Shown: positions 11,599 through 25,555, counted from the stretch's first letter. The stretch is DNA of 64,000 nucleotides from Phoenix dactylifera (GCF_009389715.1 NC_052393.1:6014001-6078000), one strand, 5' to 3'. The notes: generated from the letters alone by a model not told the origin. Numbers and translations are program-made.

Positions 11599-13198
11599 CT
11601 TCCATGAATGGGATTTACCTTAGATCTAACGCAAGTTCCCCTCCAAATAAAAAGTAAAAGAGAATATCTCCTAAACAACGCTTGCATCGCCTCTAATATT
11701 GCCTGCACTGCATTAAGATCTTCCTCTTACGCTTCCAACACTAAGGTCCCGGAGATGTTGATAGCGGCTGGTCTTCATGGCAGCAAAGGTGGTAGCAATG
11801 ATGATCACACTGCAGTTGATGTGGAGCATGCGGTGGAAGCCGGCACAGCCACACCAGAGTGCAGGCGTACGGTGTTATATTGTCGGGCCTAAAAGAAAAA
11901 TATTCATTAAATGAGCTTGGATCTTTAGTTTGCATCACAGAGTGCTGGGCATCATATAATGATTGCCATCGAAAAATGGATGACAATCAAATAAGGCATC
12001 TTACATGTTATTTATGGTGTGCCTTATTTGATGATCGTCTATCTCCTAATGGTGCCAATTAAGCTGGTGCAAATAGCGCACCGCAAAGAAATACTAGATC
12101 TTAGCAAATTTCATTCATTGAGGAATGTATGATGCATGTAACAATATGTTCGAACAGGGATATAAGGCAGATGCACGCATAGTGGCATGGCGTTGGTCTC
12201 TCATTTCAGACCTAGGGTCATAGAAGAGAAATTTGTAGATGGATCAGATCTAAAATCTAATATGGATCCATGATCAAATTAGTCTAACGCATGTTGCTAT
12301 TACATATATAAAAAAAGAGAGAGGTGGAAAAATGGAGCGATCTCATCCAAGATCAAAGGCGGGCCGGTCCGCCTAATAATTTCTCGTCATCCGCCGACGC
12401 GTACGGCTGAAGTTCTTGAAAATGCACCGCCAAGGTTGCCCCATCATGTGAGAGGGAAATCTTAGGATATCTTTTATATAATAAAAAATATACTTTACAA
12501 CGACACTTTCAACACACAAAGTAATACTAATCAATGTAACATAGTCCTACTTGAACCACATCACCTGAGCCATGTCATTGACTCGAGAGGAAATATTGGA
12601 ATCGTTCGCTAATCTATGCATCGATCTCTTTATATATAGGTAAATGCGAATGCCACAATCAGCAGGATGGGCATGGTTCGTTCTTTTTATCTTTCCTTCT
12701 GTAAGAAAGAGGGCTTCCGACATTACGACATAGCAAACCCCTACTGGAGAATATATACGATGGATAAATACGTTAAATGTGTCCCAAACCAATGTGACTC
12801 AACTCTCATTCATATGGCCTAAGGGTCCTACGTAACGTCTCATTTTAACTTGTGATGGTGCTCTAGTATCAGATAGTTGATGGTGCATGCAGTGTGTGGA
12901 ATAATTTATCTCAAAACAAGGGGTTGGTTTGGTGGGCGCTGCATGGTACTCAGGTCCTCTAGCATGAATGACAGAGACCAGAAGGTTTGTCGCTATTGCC
13001 AATTTGCCGTCGGCAGGTAAAAGCCGAGCGAAGCCGCAAGGAGCACAGAGCAATAGAGGGATGAGGGCGGCTCCGCCTATGGGTTGGACCACACCAGACG
13101 AAGATCGTTTTACGACAAGAGAAGAGTCCTTGTTCGACCAAAACAAAAAATCAGAGCTAGCCGATCATTACTCTTTGTTAAAATCATTACTTATTTCA
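11599..13198. other. Intergenic with unassigned GC-richer patches
   Basis: Two GC-richer patches, 11690-11890 and 12940-13130, carry short open frames on both strands (for example 11608-11892 + and 12799-13146 -). None shows a recognisable domain or convincing splice context. They may be remnants of genes or retroelements. The rest is AT-rich. Confidence 0.4.
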
Positions 13199-13467
13199 AA
13201 AATTTAAGCTAATACAATAAAATAAATTTATTTATATATTTTATATTTTCTTACACTCTGCTTTATATATGGGCCGGATTTCTTTTTAATGGATGAGTCC
13301 AAGATGTGAAATTTTTTTTAATAATGAAATTAATAAGTGCGGAGGCAGAATTCAAACTCAGAATTTTTGCTCTAATTAAAAAAAAATTCGGTCCACATAT
13401 GAGAAAGAATATAAAAAAATATAAAATATATAAATAAATTCATCTTATTCTATTGATTTAAGTTTTT
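13199..13467. mobile_element. Foldback element with about 55-bp inverted arms
   Basis: The left arm (13199-13252, starting AAATTTAAGCTAATACAATA) and the right arm (13405-13467) are near-perfect reverse complements, both containing TTTATTTATATATTTTATAT. The 150-bp loop contains GAATTCAAACTCAGAA. The size and long AT-rich arms match a common class of short plant foldback repeats. No coding capacity. Confidence 0.7.
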
Positions 13468-16032
13468 GGGACAAATGTTGATTCCACGCGAAATAAATAA
13501 ATAAATAAAGACTGAAGAATCAGCCAGTTCCATCTCTAAGGCCATAAATAATGACCACAATCTCAAGACCCATCCCACCTTGCCAACTTTTCTTGTTCCT
13601 CGCCAAGCTTTCACGTGCAATGCGCCCAAGCAACCTACATTCGCGCCAGGAGTGGATAAATTTGATAAATTAAATTAGTGAAGTGGAGTCACATCCATAA
13701 AATAAAATATTTAACAATAAGCTATTTTGGCCTTTCGCAAACTTTTTTTAATCCTCAGAGATGGTCATAGCATGCATCCGTGTGATCAACACTTCGTGGG
13801 ACGGCATGATCACCTTGGACAAGAAGACAGAGGGTCTAATTCTGAGAGAACTCAGCTCTCATCTCGACCCTCTAATTAACACAACTCTAATTCTGTGAGC
13901 TTGAACTTGATCTCTCTGGAAGCCTAGGCTCTCGCACATACATGTATGGGGATGTGAAATGAGGATGAGCAGTAGATAAGAATTAGGCCGTTCTAGTATA
14001 GCAATAAATAAAATAATCAATTAGAAAAACACATGATTCTTTAATTCAATAGTAGGTCATGCTTCCATGTGATGAGTTTGGATATGATAATTACGGTTGA
14101 CTAATCAAGCTTATAGATTCAATGTCATGGAAGATGTTACTTTGATTTTTCTCTTTCTTTTAACACTCACAAGGATGTAAAGCTAAAAATAGGACTCAAA
14201 GAGGTATTAATGCTCAATGACTTTAGCAACTATATTGTTGGCACTTTTGACTTTTAGAATATGGAAAGCATATAGAGATGATCTAATTAAGCAGCACACA
14301 CGCGCACACAGGCGGGCGCACAGGCATATATGCATGCACATAAATATCTACAACTATTTTTGTATATGTATGTATATGCGTATCATTGAAAGAGATGCAA
14401 CAAGGTACGTCATCTGACATCCCTAGGACTCCTAATCTCAATGAAGGTAGCATGACTCCCAACCCTAATAAGATAAAGTAGCAACCTAATAATGATACTT
14501 TTGAAGATCATAAGTTAGCAGATGCATGCAGTTGAAGGAGATGCTCAAGAAAGCTACCTTAGTTAATATTTTTATGGAGATTTAGTTTTATCCAGCCAGG
14601 ATTTTTATCATCATGATGTTGCTTCTCTTAGCTAATTCCGTAATATATGTACAAAAGCCTATTTTTATCATATCCCTTGCCTTGAACGCACTCAGATTTC
14701 CTTTTTGGATGCTTGTTTAGATCATTGTGAGATACATCCTTTGAAATGAAAGCCAGGCTTCCCTAAAGCTGCACTTATTGTCTCATCTGGGACGCCGCCC
14801 TCAAGCTTGAGGATAACCACTTGACATTTGTTCGACAGTTCATCTCAAAAAAAGACAATTGCTTGAGGGCACCAACTGTATGAATCTTCGTCTCTTACAG
14901 TTGGTTGTCTCGTATCGAAGGCCAATGGTTGTCCGAAACAAATCAATTAATCTGAAAACACCATTTGGAGCCATCGATCTTGGTTGAAGCTCATGCAACC
15001 TACACCATAGATAATTTAATGCAGACTCATATTTATGAGAAATTATTTTCTCCCCCGCATGCATCACATAGCCATGCATCAGATTGTCTCATTTCTATGG
15101 GCTAATCACCGAGATAGGCACACGATGAATGAAGTCTATAGAAATAAGACGATCTCATTGGTATGGTAGATGGCCATGTTGGTGGATGCCAGGATACAAT
15201 TTACCCATATTCATTGCCCAACTAGCTAGTTTGGACCTACATTTGATATCAAATATGAGACCAAACTCTTTTATGGCATAAAAAAAAATTTACTAGGAGA
15301 TGATTTGGTAATTTAGATAACTCAGTCAATTTATATAGATTTTTATGTGCGTGCTTTACATGGACAACTTGTGTGGTGTTAGTTGAAGAAGGAGACAATA
15401 CTAACGGATTGAATAATGTTTCTGAATTACAGAAAGCTCATCCTTCTATTGCCCCTTTAAAACCCTTTCTTTGAGAGAGAGAGAGGCAGAAGGGAGATAT
15501 ACCCATACTATAATTAAACTCAGATACGAATTTCTACGCATATACCATCTAGAATTTGAGCTTAAAATCATCGATTTTTAAGCAAAAGCATGTGACCTGT
15601 GACCACTATAGCAACTCTAATTTACATCTCGTATCCTCTTATCATGCCTAACTTTAACGAAAGAAAATAAAGGTTGTCTTTGTAGTAAATTGGTCTTAGG
15701 TTGGATTCTCAGGCAAGCCGTGGCAATATTTGCATCTCCTATACCCCAAAATGTTTACGAATTTAGTGCATAATAAGAATTTGATGGGGCAAACTAAAAT
15801 GGCATCAATGATACAATCTTCAACTATAAGTACTCCGCGAGGATATTTATAACAACTAAGACATGCCGCAAATTTTTATTTCTGCAATTCTAGGCGTGCG
15901 TTGAATTCACCAACAATGTTAGTAAATAAAATAAGAATCTAACATTGATTTATTTTTCACCCAAACTTTAATCTAGCATTTAGTCACAAGGAAATTTCTA
16001 CGATATCGGATGGTTATAGATATAACGCACTA
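13468..16032. other. Intergenic, no gene seen
   Basis: AT-rich sequence with an AAAT run near 13494 and CA-rich alternations near 14300. I see no exon with both splice signals and a recognisable peptide. Confidence 0.5.
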
Positions 16033-16515
16033 GGGGCTCGTTTGGTTTGCGGGAAAAGAAAAGGGAAAAGTGTGGTCAACGGGAAAGTAATGAAATGCCT
16101 TTCGTTTAGTTGGAGTTTTCAAAGGAGAGAGATGGAAAAGTTATATTCCGATGAGAATATGATTCCTACATTTCATGGGAAAGTCTTTCCCATGAGAAAA
16201 ATAGAAAAGTTACTTTTTCATAAGGCGGGAATCACTTTATTTTTATTTTTTCCCAAAAAGGTCCTTTAGCATTAAAGAAGAATTAAAAAGGCATTAAAGA
16301 CCTAATTTTTATTAAGGGTATAATAGGAATTATACATAACTTTTACAGGAAAGTGGATGGCCAACCAAAAATAAGTATTTTGGAAATTTGTCACTTTTCT
16401 ATGGTCAACAAAACATGCCAAAAGTACTTTTCTAGGCATCATCTTTTTAGAAATTTATTTTTCAAAAATCATATTTTTCGGAGAGAAAATACTTTACACG
16501 AACCAAACGAGCCTT
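16033..16515. mobile_element. Foldback (MITE-like) element, TTTGGTT ends, copy B
   Basis: Terminal inverted repeats GGGGCTCGTTTGGTTTG and CGAACCAAACGAGCCTT bound a 483-bp non-coding element. The flanks show CTA/TTA-like bases, but a clean target duplication cannot be fixed. The interior (GGGAAAAGAAAAGGGAAAAG...GGTCAAC) is shared with the element at 62351. It is the best preserved copy in the window. Confidence 0.75.
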
Positions 16516-16761
16516 AGGAGTCATACCAAACCCTATATTATCCCATAAGTAGCCTCCACCATTCTCTAGAATAATGAATAATATATTAACATATGGAGAA
16601 ACCAGCATTAATTAGAACAGGACTTCCAAGTTCGTCTCCGATGCTATTCTAAGACTAAGAGCAGGTAATATGTTTGGGCACTTCATCGTATTCAGTACTT
16701 TCGTAGTAGGTAAGATGTCCGGGTCAAGATCAGCCCACAGATTTTTTTTCTCTTTTTTTTT

Positions 16762-16804
<43 letters not shown>

Positions 16805-17586
16805 GCCTCTTCCTCTCTCATCAGCCAAGGCTCAAGAGAGAGAGGTGGCAGGAGAAGGGTTCCAGTTATGCAGCGCTCACGTGATAAACCGCCGTGCTCA
16901 CGTGGCAATAGCAAATAGGTGGGCGTGAAGCAGCGGCGTTCACGTGACAGAGCCCCAAGACTCGCATTCCCGTGGACTCTAGCCGTCACCTCGAACGGGC
17001 CCCAGGAAAGCAACGGGAATTGGAAAATGGGAGCTTAACCCCGGTACCGTCACCGGATCGTATATTTACCTACCTTCTACTTGCTCCAATCGGGCTATAG
17101 AAAATGACATTTGCTCCTCCGAAAAAGGGGTATACCAGTGGTGTGGATGGTTACCGCCTTTTGCTCCAAAATATTCGGATCATGATGGTAGATAGAGACA
17201 TTGCCTTCGAGCTGCAGGCTGAGGGGCTTGTGGCTGATAGACTATGTATGTAACTAGATATTTAACCCTTATCAAAAGGAGAGAAAAAAACTCCATTTTA
17301 TTCCCCCCAATGAAATGGCTGGTGGACTATAACAGTTTTTCTTAAAAAATAAACATGTCTTTTTTAGAAGAAAATTATAAGACAAAGCTAATGCCAATAT
17401 GTGAAGGATATATAATCTACATGGTCTTCCAAATAGGCCCTAAACTTGAAAGTATGTATGTACAAAAGGGATTAAGATGTGGGGAGGGTACGAATAGAGG
17501 GCAGGGTCTAGAAAGAACTAGTGAGACTGGTCAATGCAGAAGAGCAAGACTGAGGTTGGATCGACCGGTGAAAAAGGGCAAGAAAT
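16516..17586. other. Intergenic with AG microsatellite
   Basis: Contains an (AG)n run of 40 bases at 16763-16802, then a GC-richer stretch (16800-17060) with three CACGTG or TCACGTG motifs near 16877, 16896 and 16938. No gene was found beside them. Confidence 0.5.
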
Positions 17587-17972
17587 AGCCACCAAGGTGG
17601 TAGCTCAGTTGGAACGGGGCGTTTACTTCCAACCAAGTGGTTTCAGGTTCGAAATGCACGGGCGTCGATTAAATTTGGGGACCGAATGCTCCACGCCTGG
17701 ACACGGGGTCTGGAAGTGCTACTGGTCGGCTGGTAGCCTGGGTGGTGCCAGGTGTGACGTACTCACACGGAGGGTCGGGTCGGGTAACCGAGCCGGCTCA
17801 CGGGTGGGGAGGGTATAAGTAAAATAGGTCGGCGTGCCCAACACACGACCCGGTTTGCCCGCATCGAACATTCTCCTGGCGGGGTGGGAGGCCCAGTGGG
17901 GGCTGCTACGCGAGGTTGGGCTTGTCCCTTCCTCCCCCCTTCTTCTTTTTTTTTTAGCAAAAAAAAAAAAAG
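17587..17972 (+). mobile_element. tRNA-derived SINE, copy 3
   Basis: The best preserved copy. The head is CCACCAAGGTGGTAGCTCAG (A box) with TTCAGGTTCGAAATGC (B box), followed by a GC-rich body and a tail of T-rich then A-rich sequence. The 13-bp duplication AAGGGCAAGAAAT lies at 17574-17586 and 17973-17985. It carries only one copy of the unit duplicated in the 3488 element. Confidence 0.88.
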
Positions 17973-18360
17973 AAGGGCAAGAAATGGAATAAGGTGCAAC
18001 TACAATCGTGACATAAGGGCATGACAAGATAGGAGGATCGAAGATTTTAGTTTAGAGTACCCAAGGGTAACATAGTTATTCTTTATCCCTGATTAACTTA
18101 GCCAAAGATCATGGTTAGTATTCATAAATAGATATAAACGAAGGTTTAATGCACAATATTGGCAAAATATTAAGTGCAATATGTAAAGTAACGCCCTAAA
18201 TATGTCTCTATGTGTATACATGTGTGTATATATACATACATCTATATAATTTGCATATCTAAACCATTGATATGGATTTTCAACCTGAGATAAGTGGATA
18301 CATATAAGTGAAATGCACATTAAGATGGAAAGTGTAAAACTACGTCAGAAGACCTGAATA

Positions 18361-18393
<33 letters not shown>

Positions 18394-20449
18394 GTATACA
18401 CACCCCTGCCCGTTGTCTGCCATCCTTTTCCGTGCTCACACCCTCACCCCAATCTTACAAGCCGACCACCCCCTACCGACCCCCTCCTCTCCTCTCCCCT
18501 ACCTCTCCCCTCTCCGTGCCCCAACATCATCCCATCAACTTATTTTTTATATCTGATTTTATTTTAGACTATCATTTTGATATATTTTTAGTTCAATACG
18601 ATGATACTTTATTATTTGATTATATATTTCTATATTTTTTAATATATATTTCTCTAATAATTTGTGTTTTTGGTTTTCTTAAATATGTTTATATGTTTAT
18701 ATTTATTCTCAGATTTATTTTTTAAAATTTTATTTTTTGTTCATTTTATTTTAGATACTATATATTTCTTCTATCTTTGTTTTACATCATTTGCTATCTC
18801 TTTCAAATTGATCATTTTTCTTTTGCAATGTATTCTCGTGTTTCAGCTTATTTTTATCAGAATTTTGTTATGTTTTCTATGCATTTTTATTTTTTTTATA
18901 TTCTATTTCATATTTCCAGTTCATTATTTACCCTAAGAGCACATCAATTTTAATATATCATTATATTTCTATCAAATTTCTTCTATGTTCTAATCTTTTA
19001 TATTACTTGACATTACTTATAAACATCTCCTTTATGTATCCTTCGTTTAGACTTTTTGCATTTTGCTATTTTATTCCATATTTTTCTGAAACTGTATTCT
19101 GGGGCTTTTTATAGGTGTACTTCACTAATATAAGTTTATATTTATATGGTTTCTTATTTAAGTTAATTTTATTAATTTTTTGTATTTTTTTTATAAATGA
19201 TCCATTTTTTGTGAAAGCAAACAAGAGCTTACCACGACAGCACTTGAACAAAACTGGTCAGTAGTTTGAACCACTACAAAGGACTAACCTCAGAAGCTGC
19301 AAAATGGTAATGACTAGAAGACTTGAGTAATGCAATCGCGCGTATCGAACCAAACAACTAATGCCGGAATCTACAAAATGGTTATTAACTTCCAGGTAAA
19401 GCAAATCAATTATTGACTTACACAGGCTGAAAATTCTTATCCTTCGAATAAAAAAAAAAATCCATGATCATTTCTACGTCTAACTTTAGCTTGGATGTCC
19501 AGCATTGAAGATCAACATATTGCCCCTGTGTAGGTATTTGGCAATCATATTTCACAGGATCTAGCTTCATCCTAAGGTATCAACATAATAAACAAGTGTA
19601 GCACCCAACGAAAAGATAAGCAAGACAAAGCACCTTTGCCATCCTTTACTTTTTTCAAGTTGTCTGCCTGCGGATGCATTTTACTGTTTGTCTTGTATGG
19701 GATAAAAGCCAAGATCGATTCTATTCACTAACAGTAATCAGATGCCAAACTAATCTCTTAGGAACATGGGATAAAAGCAAATTTTTATTAACATATTCTG
19801 TACATTACCAATAAAGTTCTACTTTTATCTGCATCAGACTAATAAAAAGGCACCATGATGCACGACATCATATTCAGCAAGTAACATCATCTAAATGGAT
19901 TTTAGATTCTGTGGATGACCTCTGCATTGGATATGGTAACAATTTAAATAAGTATTCTACCATTGTTTCTTAAAAGCAATAACCCCCCTCCACAATGTTA
20001 TCCTGTTCATTGTTTCTTATCCTCTAACAGCCAGCAATAAAACCACTCGATGGAATTTCCGTAAAAGAGAGAGCTGAAACCCATGGGAATTTTACACACT
20101 TCATGAGCATCCATTACTTATGTTGTAAAAGACATCACAGGAGAACAATCTCAGATTCTCAGATGATTAAGCTTACGTTTCACTTAGCATGAACAAAGTA
20201 TAAGCAATTTTGTGAGGGGCAAATTCAACTTATGATAATCAAAGAACTGCTGGAGCTTGATATTTTTTGGTTGAAAAGGTTTTCTTTTTGTATCATACAT
20301 TATGTAATTCTCAACTACAGCAGACATCAAAAACAACGGTTTGAGGATCTCTCCTTAAAATATACAAGAAAACAATCTAACAATTTGACAAGCGTATGTA
20401 AGAAAACAAGAACAGCCACCAGATTCCCCGTTTCAGTGCAACCACAGGA
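17973..20449. other. Intergenic, very AT-rich
   Basis: A TACA/CATA microsatellite spans about 18357-18390. The region 18540-19200 is extremely T-rich and gives long Phe/Ile-rich open frames that are composition artefacts. The last few hundred bases probably include the 3' flank of the Vma12-like gene. Confidence 0.5.
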
Positions 20450-23400
20450 CTACAGATGTTTTTTCAGATTAGATGCTGACCTGGAAGAGACCATTTCTTG
20501 ATTTGAAGTTCTAATTATAAAGAGAACTGTTTCAAGTAGCATACCACAGACCAATCCAAAGATGCCTCCAGCAGTATTCTGCAAAGTTTGTCAGTACTGC
20601 CATGGTTAGACGTCTGCCGCAAAATGTGCATTTCCTTTGAAAACCTTTGACAAGCTATTATTACAGTGGAACAGTACGGTTTAAATAATGAAGTGCTCTC
20701 AGTAGTTACCATCACAGAACTATGATTGAACAGGGCTCTGAAAGCAGCAAATCCAACCAAATACCCCGTAAACATTATCAGCACAACATGCAGACCTGTC
20801 AAAGAAAAAGGTTGCTTGCCTTTAATGCTTAATATATCAATCTGGGTAATGACTGAAACAAGAAGTATGCACCAAGATAAACTTATCTGACAAAGGCTAA
20901 TCAAATTCCATATCTTAGCAAATTGGTCTGTCAGGCTGTGAATATCATCCTTCGTAAAACTCAAATCGGTTTCTTTGGAACCAATCATGTTTTTTTACTT
21001 GCAACCGGTTCAGGTCAGACTGGATTCAATTTAGGGCCATAGTTGAGCACAGTTTGAATTTTATAGGTCACATAGTGCATATAAAATTGTATTTTGATTT
21101 AGTGAATCAAGTCTAGTTGGTGAGGTCAGTTTTATAAGACTAATAAGGTACAGCTATAGGATACGTACAGACATGGTGATATATGAGACTGGTATCTAGA
21201 AAACCACATGCACCTATGGCCCAGCTGTGTGAACCTTATCTCACAATTCACTCATATAAAGCCATGTTAAAGTTCTACAGATCCTCTTAACATTTTCAAA
21301 TAACTTCTTGTATTTGAAGAACAGGTTAACATGCTCGAGACCAGGATTACTTTGATAGATACCAATCACTTACCACTGGCTATAAAGTGTGACAATATTT
21401 TATAATCAGGGCTGGGGATTTTTGTAAAATCCGGATAATTAGTGAGAAGAAATAATCTAGACTCCCGCCAATAACCATAAATGGAACCAACAATGGTTTA
21501 ATACGTCAGTCTGTGGTCATCTTTACGAAATCTTGACCATATGTTTGCCAAGAATTAATTTAGACTCCCATTGCTAGCCAAAGAGAAAACTGACAAACCC
21601 TGGTCCCTTAATGCCTCCATTTGAAATCTTTTATGAATCTTCACTATATGTTCGACAATTTTTTATAGTCTGGCATTTAGGCTACAATTTCAGTTCAGTT
21701 CAAGTTTGATCTTTGTTTTTTTAATCCTGATAACAATGAATCGTAGGAAGAATCCATCACGACTCTGAACAACCCTAGATAGAACAAACCCACCCTAGAC
21801 ACATCTCTGTAAGGTCATGTGTAAGCAGAAGAGGACAGAATCTGAGTTACACAATGCTGAAAAACTTCAAAATAGTCGTAGTCTTTGCACTGTGTTGTTA
21901 TGGGCAGTTGCCTCCAGATATTTAAGCAATCACCACCACGACCACCATTATATGCACTCATATAAAGTTTTTCTCTTGTAAGACATTTATACATGATACA
22001 TGCGAATAAGAGGAGTAAGATGCATCAAATTAGACACCAAAATATTAAAAAAAATGTACAAAAAGAAATAACTTAAAGATCCCGAAATATCTTTCATCCA
22101 AACTGAAACACAAGAGTCTTTTGAGGTTTCTGCAACCTAGAGGATGCTGGAGAAATTATTCCCTGGAAATCATGTTGCATTTCTAAGGGCCAACTTCAAG
22201 CGAATAGTTGCCTTACAGGATTATATTCGAATTCCACGGATGTGACAAGAGGGGAGAGCTCATATTGTGAATTTAGAACTCCATCTTCAGGTCCTTCGTA
22301 CTAGAAATTGTAATGTCAATTAGTCACTCAAAAAGCTCCTTAATGAGAATTGGAACGAAATAGAATCTTAGTTGCCGAAATTAGGAATAGTGCAGGAAGC
22401 GGGTCTCTCATAAAAATTGAAAAAATAAGGAAACACTAAGGAAGCGGGGTGCAACCACAAGTTTCCAAAACTGGTGCACCACCCTGAACAAAGTTTCTGG
22501 CCACTAACAATAGGATAAATGATAAATCAATTGAGGGTAACAAAGTGGTAATGCATCTGAGATTTCCTCTTAGACATAATAAACTGATATACATGACCAG
22601 GTTTGCTTGCTGAGAGATCTGAAAGGAAGTTGATTAAGTGGAGAGAGGTCAAGCTTTGGGCAAAACAAAACTGACTAAAGAGGCACTTTTTCGAATGCAC
22701 AAATGTATTCTATATCTGATCAAAATATCCAGGATTGGTATAGTACTGAAAGAGAGGATAAGAAATAAAAGAACTATTACAAATACAGGTATAGTGAAGG
22801 CATTAGTCTTTAATTCTGGAATTTCACATATATTATTTTCTTAAACAAATGGCTATGGAGTAGGACGAGGCACTTAGCTCAAGTTGACCGGAACTGGAAT
22901 GTTATGGAAGACCATTAAAATGGGACATTATATTATATATATATATATATATATATCTCATGTTTATAAGGGCTTTTTCAAGGTTGAAAATATGTTCTCT
23001 TTGTGTATAGTTCATAAAGTTAGAGGGCAACAAAAGTGCTCTTGTGAGCACATGTAATGCCCTAACATTCCCCTCATATATCAATATCCTTAGTTTTGTG
23101 GAATAGAGATGTTAAAGTGACTAAATCGGGAATATATTGGCAACAATAAAAATCGTTTTAGCACACCTATTGTCGGCGTAATGAGGGATAAATGCTTTAA
23201 CTCAAGAGACACTAAAAAGAAATTTAGATTGGCAAGCTTGTTCATTTGTCAATAAAATTTTTTTTCAATATTTTACTTTCTTGTGTAATAGAGGAAACTT
23301 GGAATAGTTGCAGTTCAGCTTGGCCACAGACTTGAGAATGATGGTTCATTGAGGTTAGCTTGGCTTCTTTTTTTTTTCCATTTTCAAGATATAGAGATTT

Positions 23401-24997
23401 AAGTGGGTATGGATAACTTAACTTGTATGAAAGTTCAACATATGATTAAAGCTGGCATCTAGAATTTACAAGGCAGATGGGGACTATGTTTCATTTATTT
23501 TTTTGTCTCAGAGATAAATATGGTTCCCTATGAACAGTGCCTTTTCCCTTTTCTAAGGTTAAAGGAACTTCCAGAGCTGCTCTCTACCTGCATAAGCTAA
23601 AGCTGCAAGTTCCCAGCTTATAGATTTACATTATAGGGCTTCTTCCCGGTCCTTCTTTAACAGAACACCAAAAAGAAGAAAAACTAAGCTTCATGGAAGG
23701 GTCTTCTCTTCCTCCAAGTTGCTCTGTCCTAGAACTAATTCAAAGGGACAACATCAAATCAGGAACCAACAACTAAAGTATCAAACTTTGCTGGATCATT
23801 ATTGCTTAAGTTCAAGGAATCCACTAATATCCTAATGAGGTTGATAATATCAGTCTGGTGTTTCAATGTGCTTATGCATGAAGGTTCTAAAATAAAGCTT
23901 GTGGCATCTGGGTTCCATCCCAAGTCATTTTCAGATGGAATCCCATAAAACAAAATGTTTGGCCAATCTTCGACCAATCATCAAAAATATGGGTCACATG
24001 GTCTCAGGTATATCTGAAAGGGGGCAAAGGATTACATCGTTGTGAAATGATGATAATTGAATTATGATGAACAAATATAAATCCACACTACTCTAAACTC
24101 GGGAAGAGAATTTAATAGGACACATAATCTAGTAGACCAGATCTATACTCGGTAAGAGGAGTTCTGTGGTTAATTGGACATCTACAGTAACCTTTTCTTT
24201 TTTTTGGCTACGTTCATGCGAAAGTCTAAACCTTGGTGCTTTGCATCCTTCATATGGTATGCCTTCCTATAAGTCACTCGCATTTCTTCGAAACAGGAGG
24301 CCTTGGGGTTTCATGTTTTATGCAAAGGAGTTTCGTTTAGGGTTGAGGCTTAACTCCCACTTCCGATTGTGTAGCATTTTAATCTGATTTCTTAAGTCTC
24401 CAAACATTTTCAAGAAACCACACACAGCTACTATCTCTATTTCAAGACAACAGAAGAACAAAGAAGAGATCTTTACCAAAACCTATTTGATCTTTGTAAG
24501 AAGAGAAGGGCTCCACGGTCTTCTTCTTCGGCGCGATGTCCTTCACAAGCTCCTCGTACTCTCTCCTCTCTGCCAGTTCCGCAAGCTTTCTCAGTCTCGC
24601 CTTCAACTCCTCGCTCTACCAATCCCATCCAAACACCAAAACCTAACCCTAAAAAAGTTTCCGAGAAAAAAAATGAAAAATTGATGCTCTCGAGTGGGGT
24701 TCGCACCTTTTCCCGGCGTTTGGGTCGGGAGAAGACGAATTCAACGCCGGCGAAGAGACGGCGGAGGGCGGGACGGCCGTCCGGGGGGAGGGCGGACCAG
24801 ATGCTCCTGAGGGATCTATAAGGGACCGAGCTCCGGGAGGAGAGAGACGAAGCCAGTTCCCGTAGCTCGTCGGTGAGGTGCTGCCGGTCCTCCGCAGCGG
24901 ACAGGAGAAAGGATCGGACGGTCTCGTTGTTCGCCATGACTAGCCCGGTACCGCCGTCGCCGGCGGGGCCGCCAGAGTGCGGTGGCTCCTCGGGCAT
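20450..24997 (-). CDS. VMA12: Vma12/TMEM199-type V-ATPase assembly factor, 214 aa
   Basis: Four reverse-strand exons join in frame: 24707-24997, 24477-24615, 20710-20795 and 20450-20578 (TAG at 20450-20452). The protein starts MPEEPPHSGG; a second ATG at 24937 (MANNETVR) is possible. Residues 21-97 are a soluble helical part ending FVFSRPKRREK, then a charged segment (LKARLRKLAELAERREYEEL). Two membrane segments follow: LHVVLIMFTGYLVGFAAFRAL (about 146-166) and a second around GGIFGLVCGMLLETVLFII (about 176-194). The tail is Ser- and Lys-rich. This layout matches the Vma12 family, ER membrane proteins that help assemble the V0 sector of the vacuolar H+-ATPase (family knowledge; plant relative At5g52980). 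The donor after exon 1 (GTGCGA) is weak, and intron 2 is 3.7 kb. Length is normal for the family, so the copy looks intact. Confidence 0.9.
20796..24476 (-). other. Intron 2 of the Vma12-like gene
   Basis: A 3.7-kb intron, mostly AT-rich. Holds an (AT)n microsatellite at about 22934-22956. No inserted element with clear ends and no embedded gene was recognised. Confidence 0.6.
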
Positions 24998-25555
24998 CGG
25001 ATTCGGCTTTTGAAGCTATCGGGTAAAGGCCAAATCTACATATGGAGAAGCCTGGGAAGATTAACTTATCGTTTAGATGCCGTGTCATGCGTCGGATGGA
25101 CTTGGAAAGTACCACGTCCACGTGGAACGGCTTATGTTGAGCCATGGCGAATTTGGGTTCGGACCGCCTTAAAGGTAGCAGGCAAGGCTTAAGGTGCCCC
25201 TTGTGCGCGAACATATCCTACATCGCTCCTCCTCCTCCTCCTCCTCCTCCTCCTTCCCGCTAAGGCGGGCATTTTACGCAGTTCTAATATCAATATGTTA
25301 GAAAATAAGATATCTTTAAAAGCTCTAGGGATTTCAGCAAAAAAAAAAACAAAAGCTCCAAAAAAAAAAAAAAAAAAAAGGCTCTAGGGACGCATGCCTA
25401 AAAAAATCCGCCGGAATGATCAGCCACATAAAAGGTCAATTCAATCTGCAATTTTTATTCACCGCTCGATAAACATACCTCGCCCTAAAGTAGATGCAAT
25501 CTCTCGCCAAGTGCTAGATGTCCTAAATTAGGGATGTGACCCTATCTTCCTAGCT
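24998..25555. other. 5' flank of the Vma12-like gene
   Basis: GC-richer upstream sequence with an ACGT-core group (CCACGTCCACGTGG near 25110, containing CACGTG at about 25117) and a (CTC)n run at 25226-25254, a typical plant 5'-leader-type tract. Then A-rich sequence with poly-A runs near 25340 and 25362. Confidence 0.5.

Noticed and set aside
11608-11892. 94-residue frame on + and overlapping frame on -
   Set aside because: Neither strand gives a recognised domain or paired splice sites; it partly overlaps the flank of a SINE.
12799-13146. 115-residue reverse frame
   Set aside because: No recognisable motif; a GC-rich patch open on both strands by composition.
18432-18936. Phe/Ile-rich membrane-like frames
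   Set aside because: Composition artefact of an extremely T-rich stretch.
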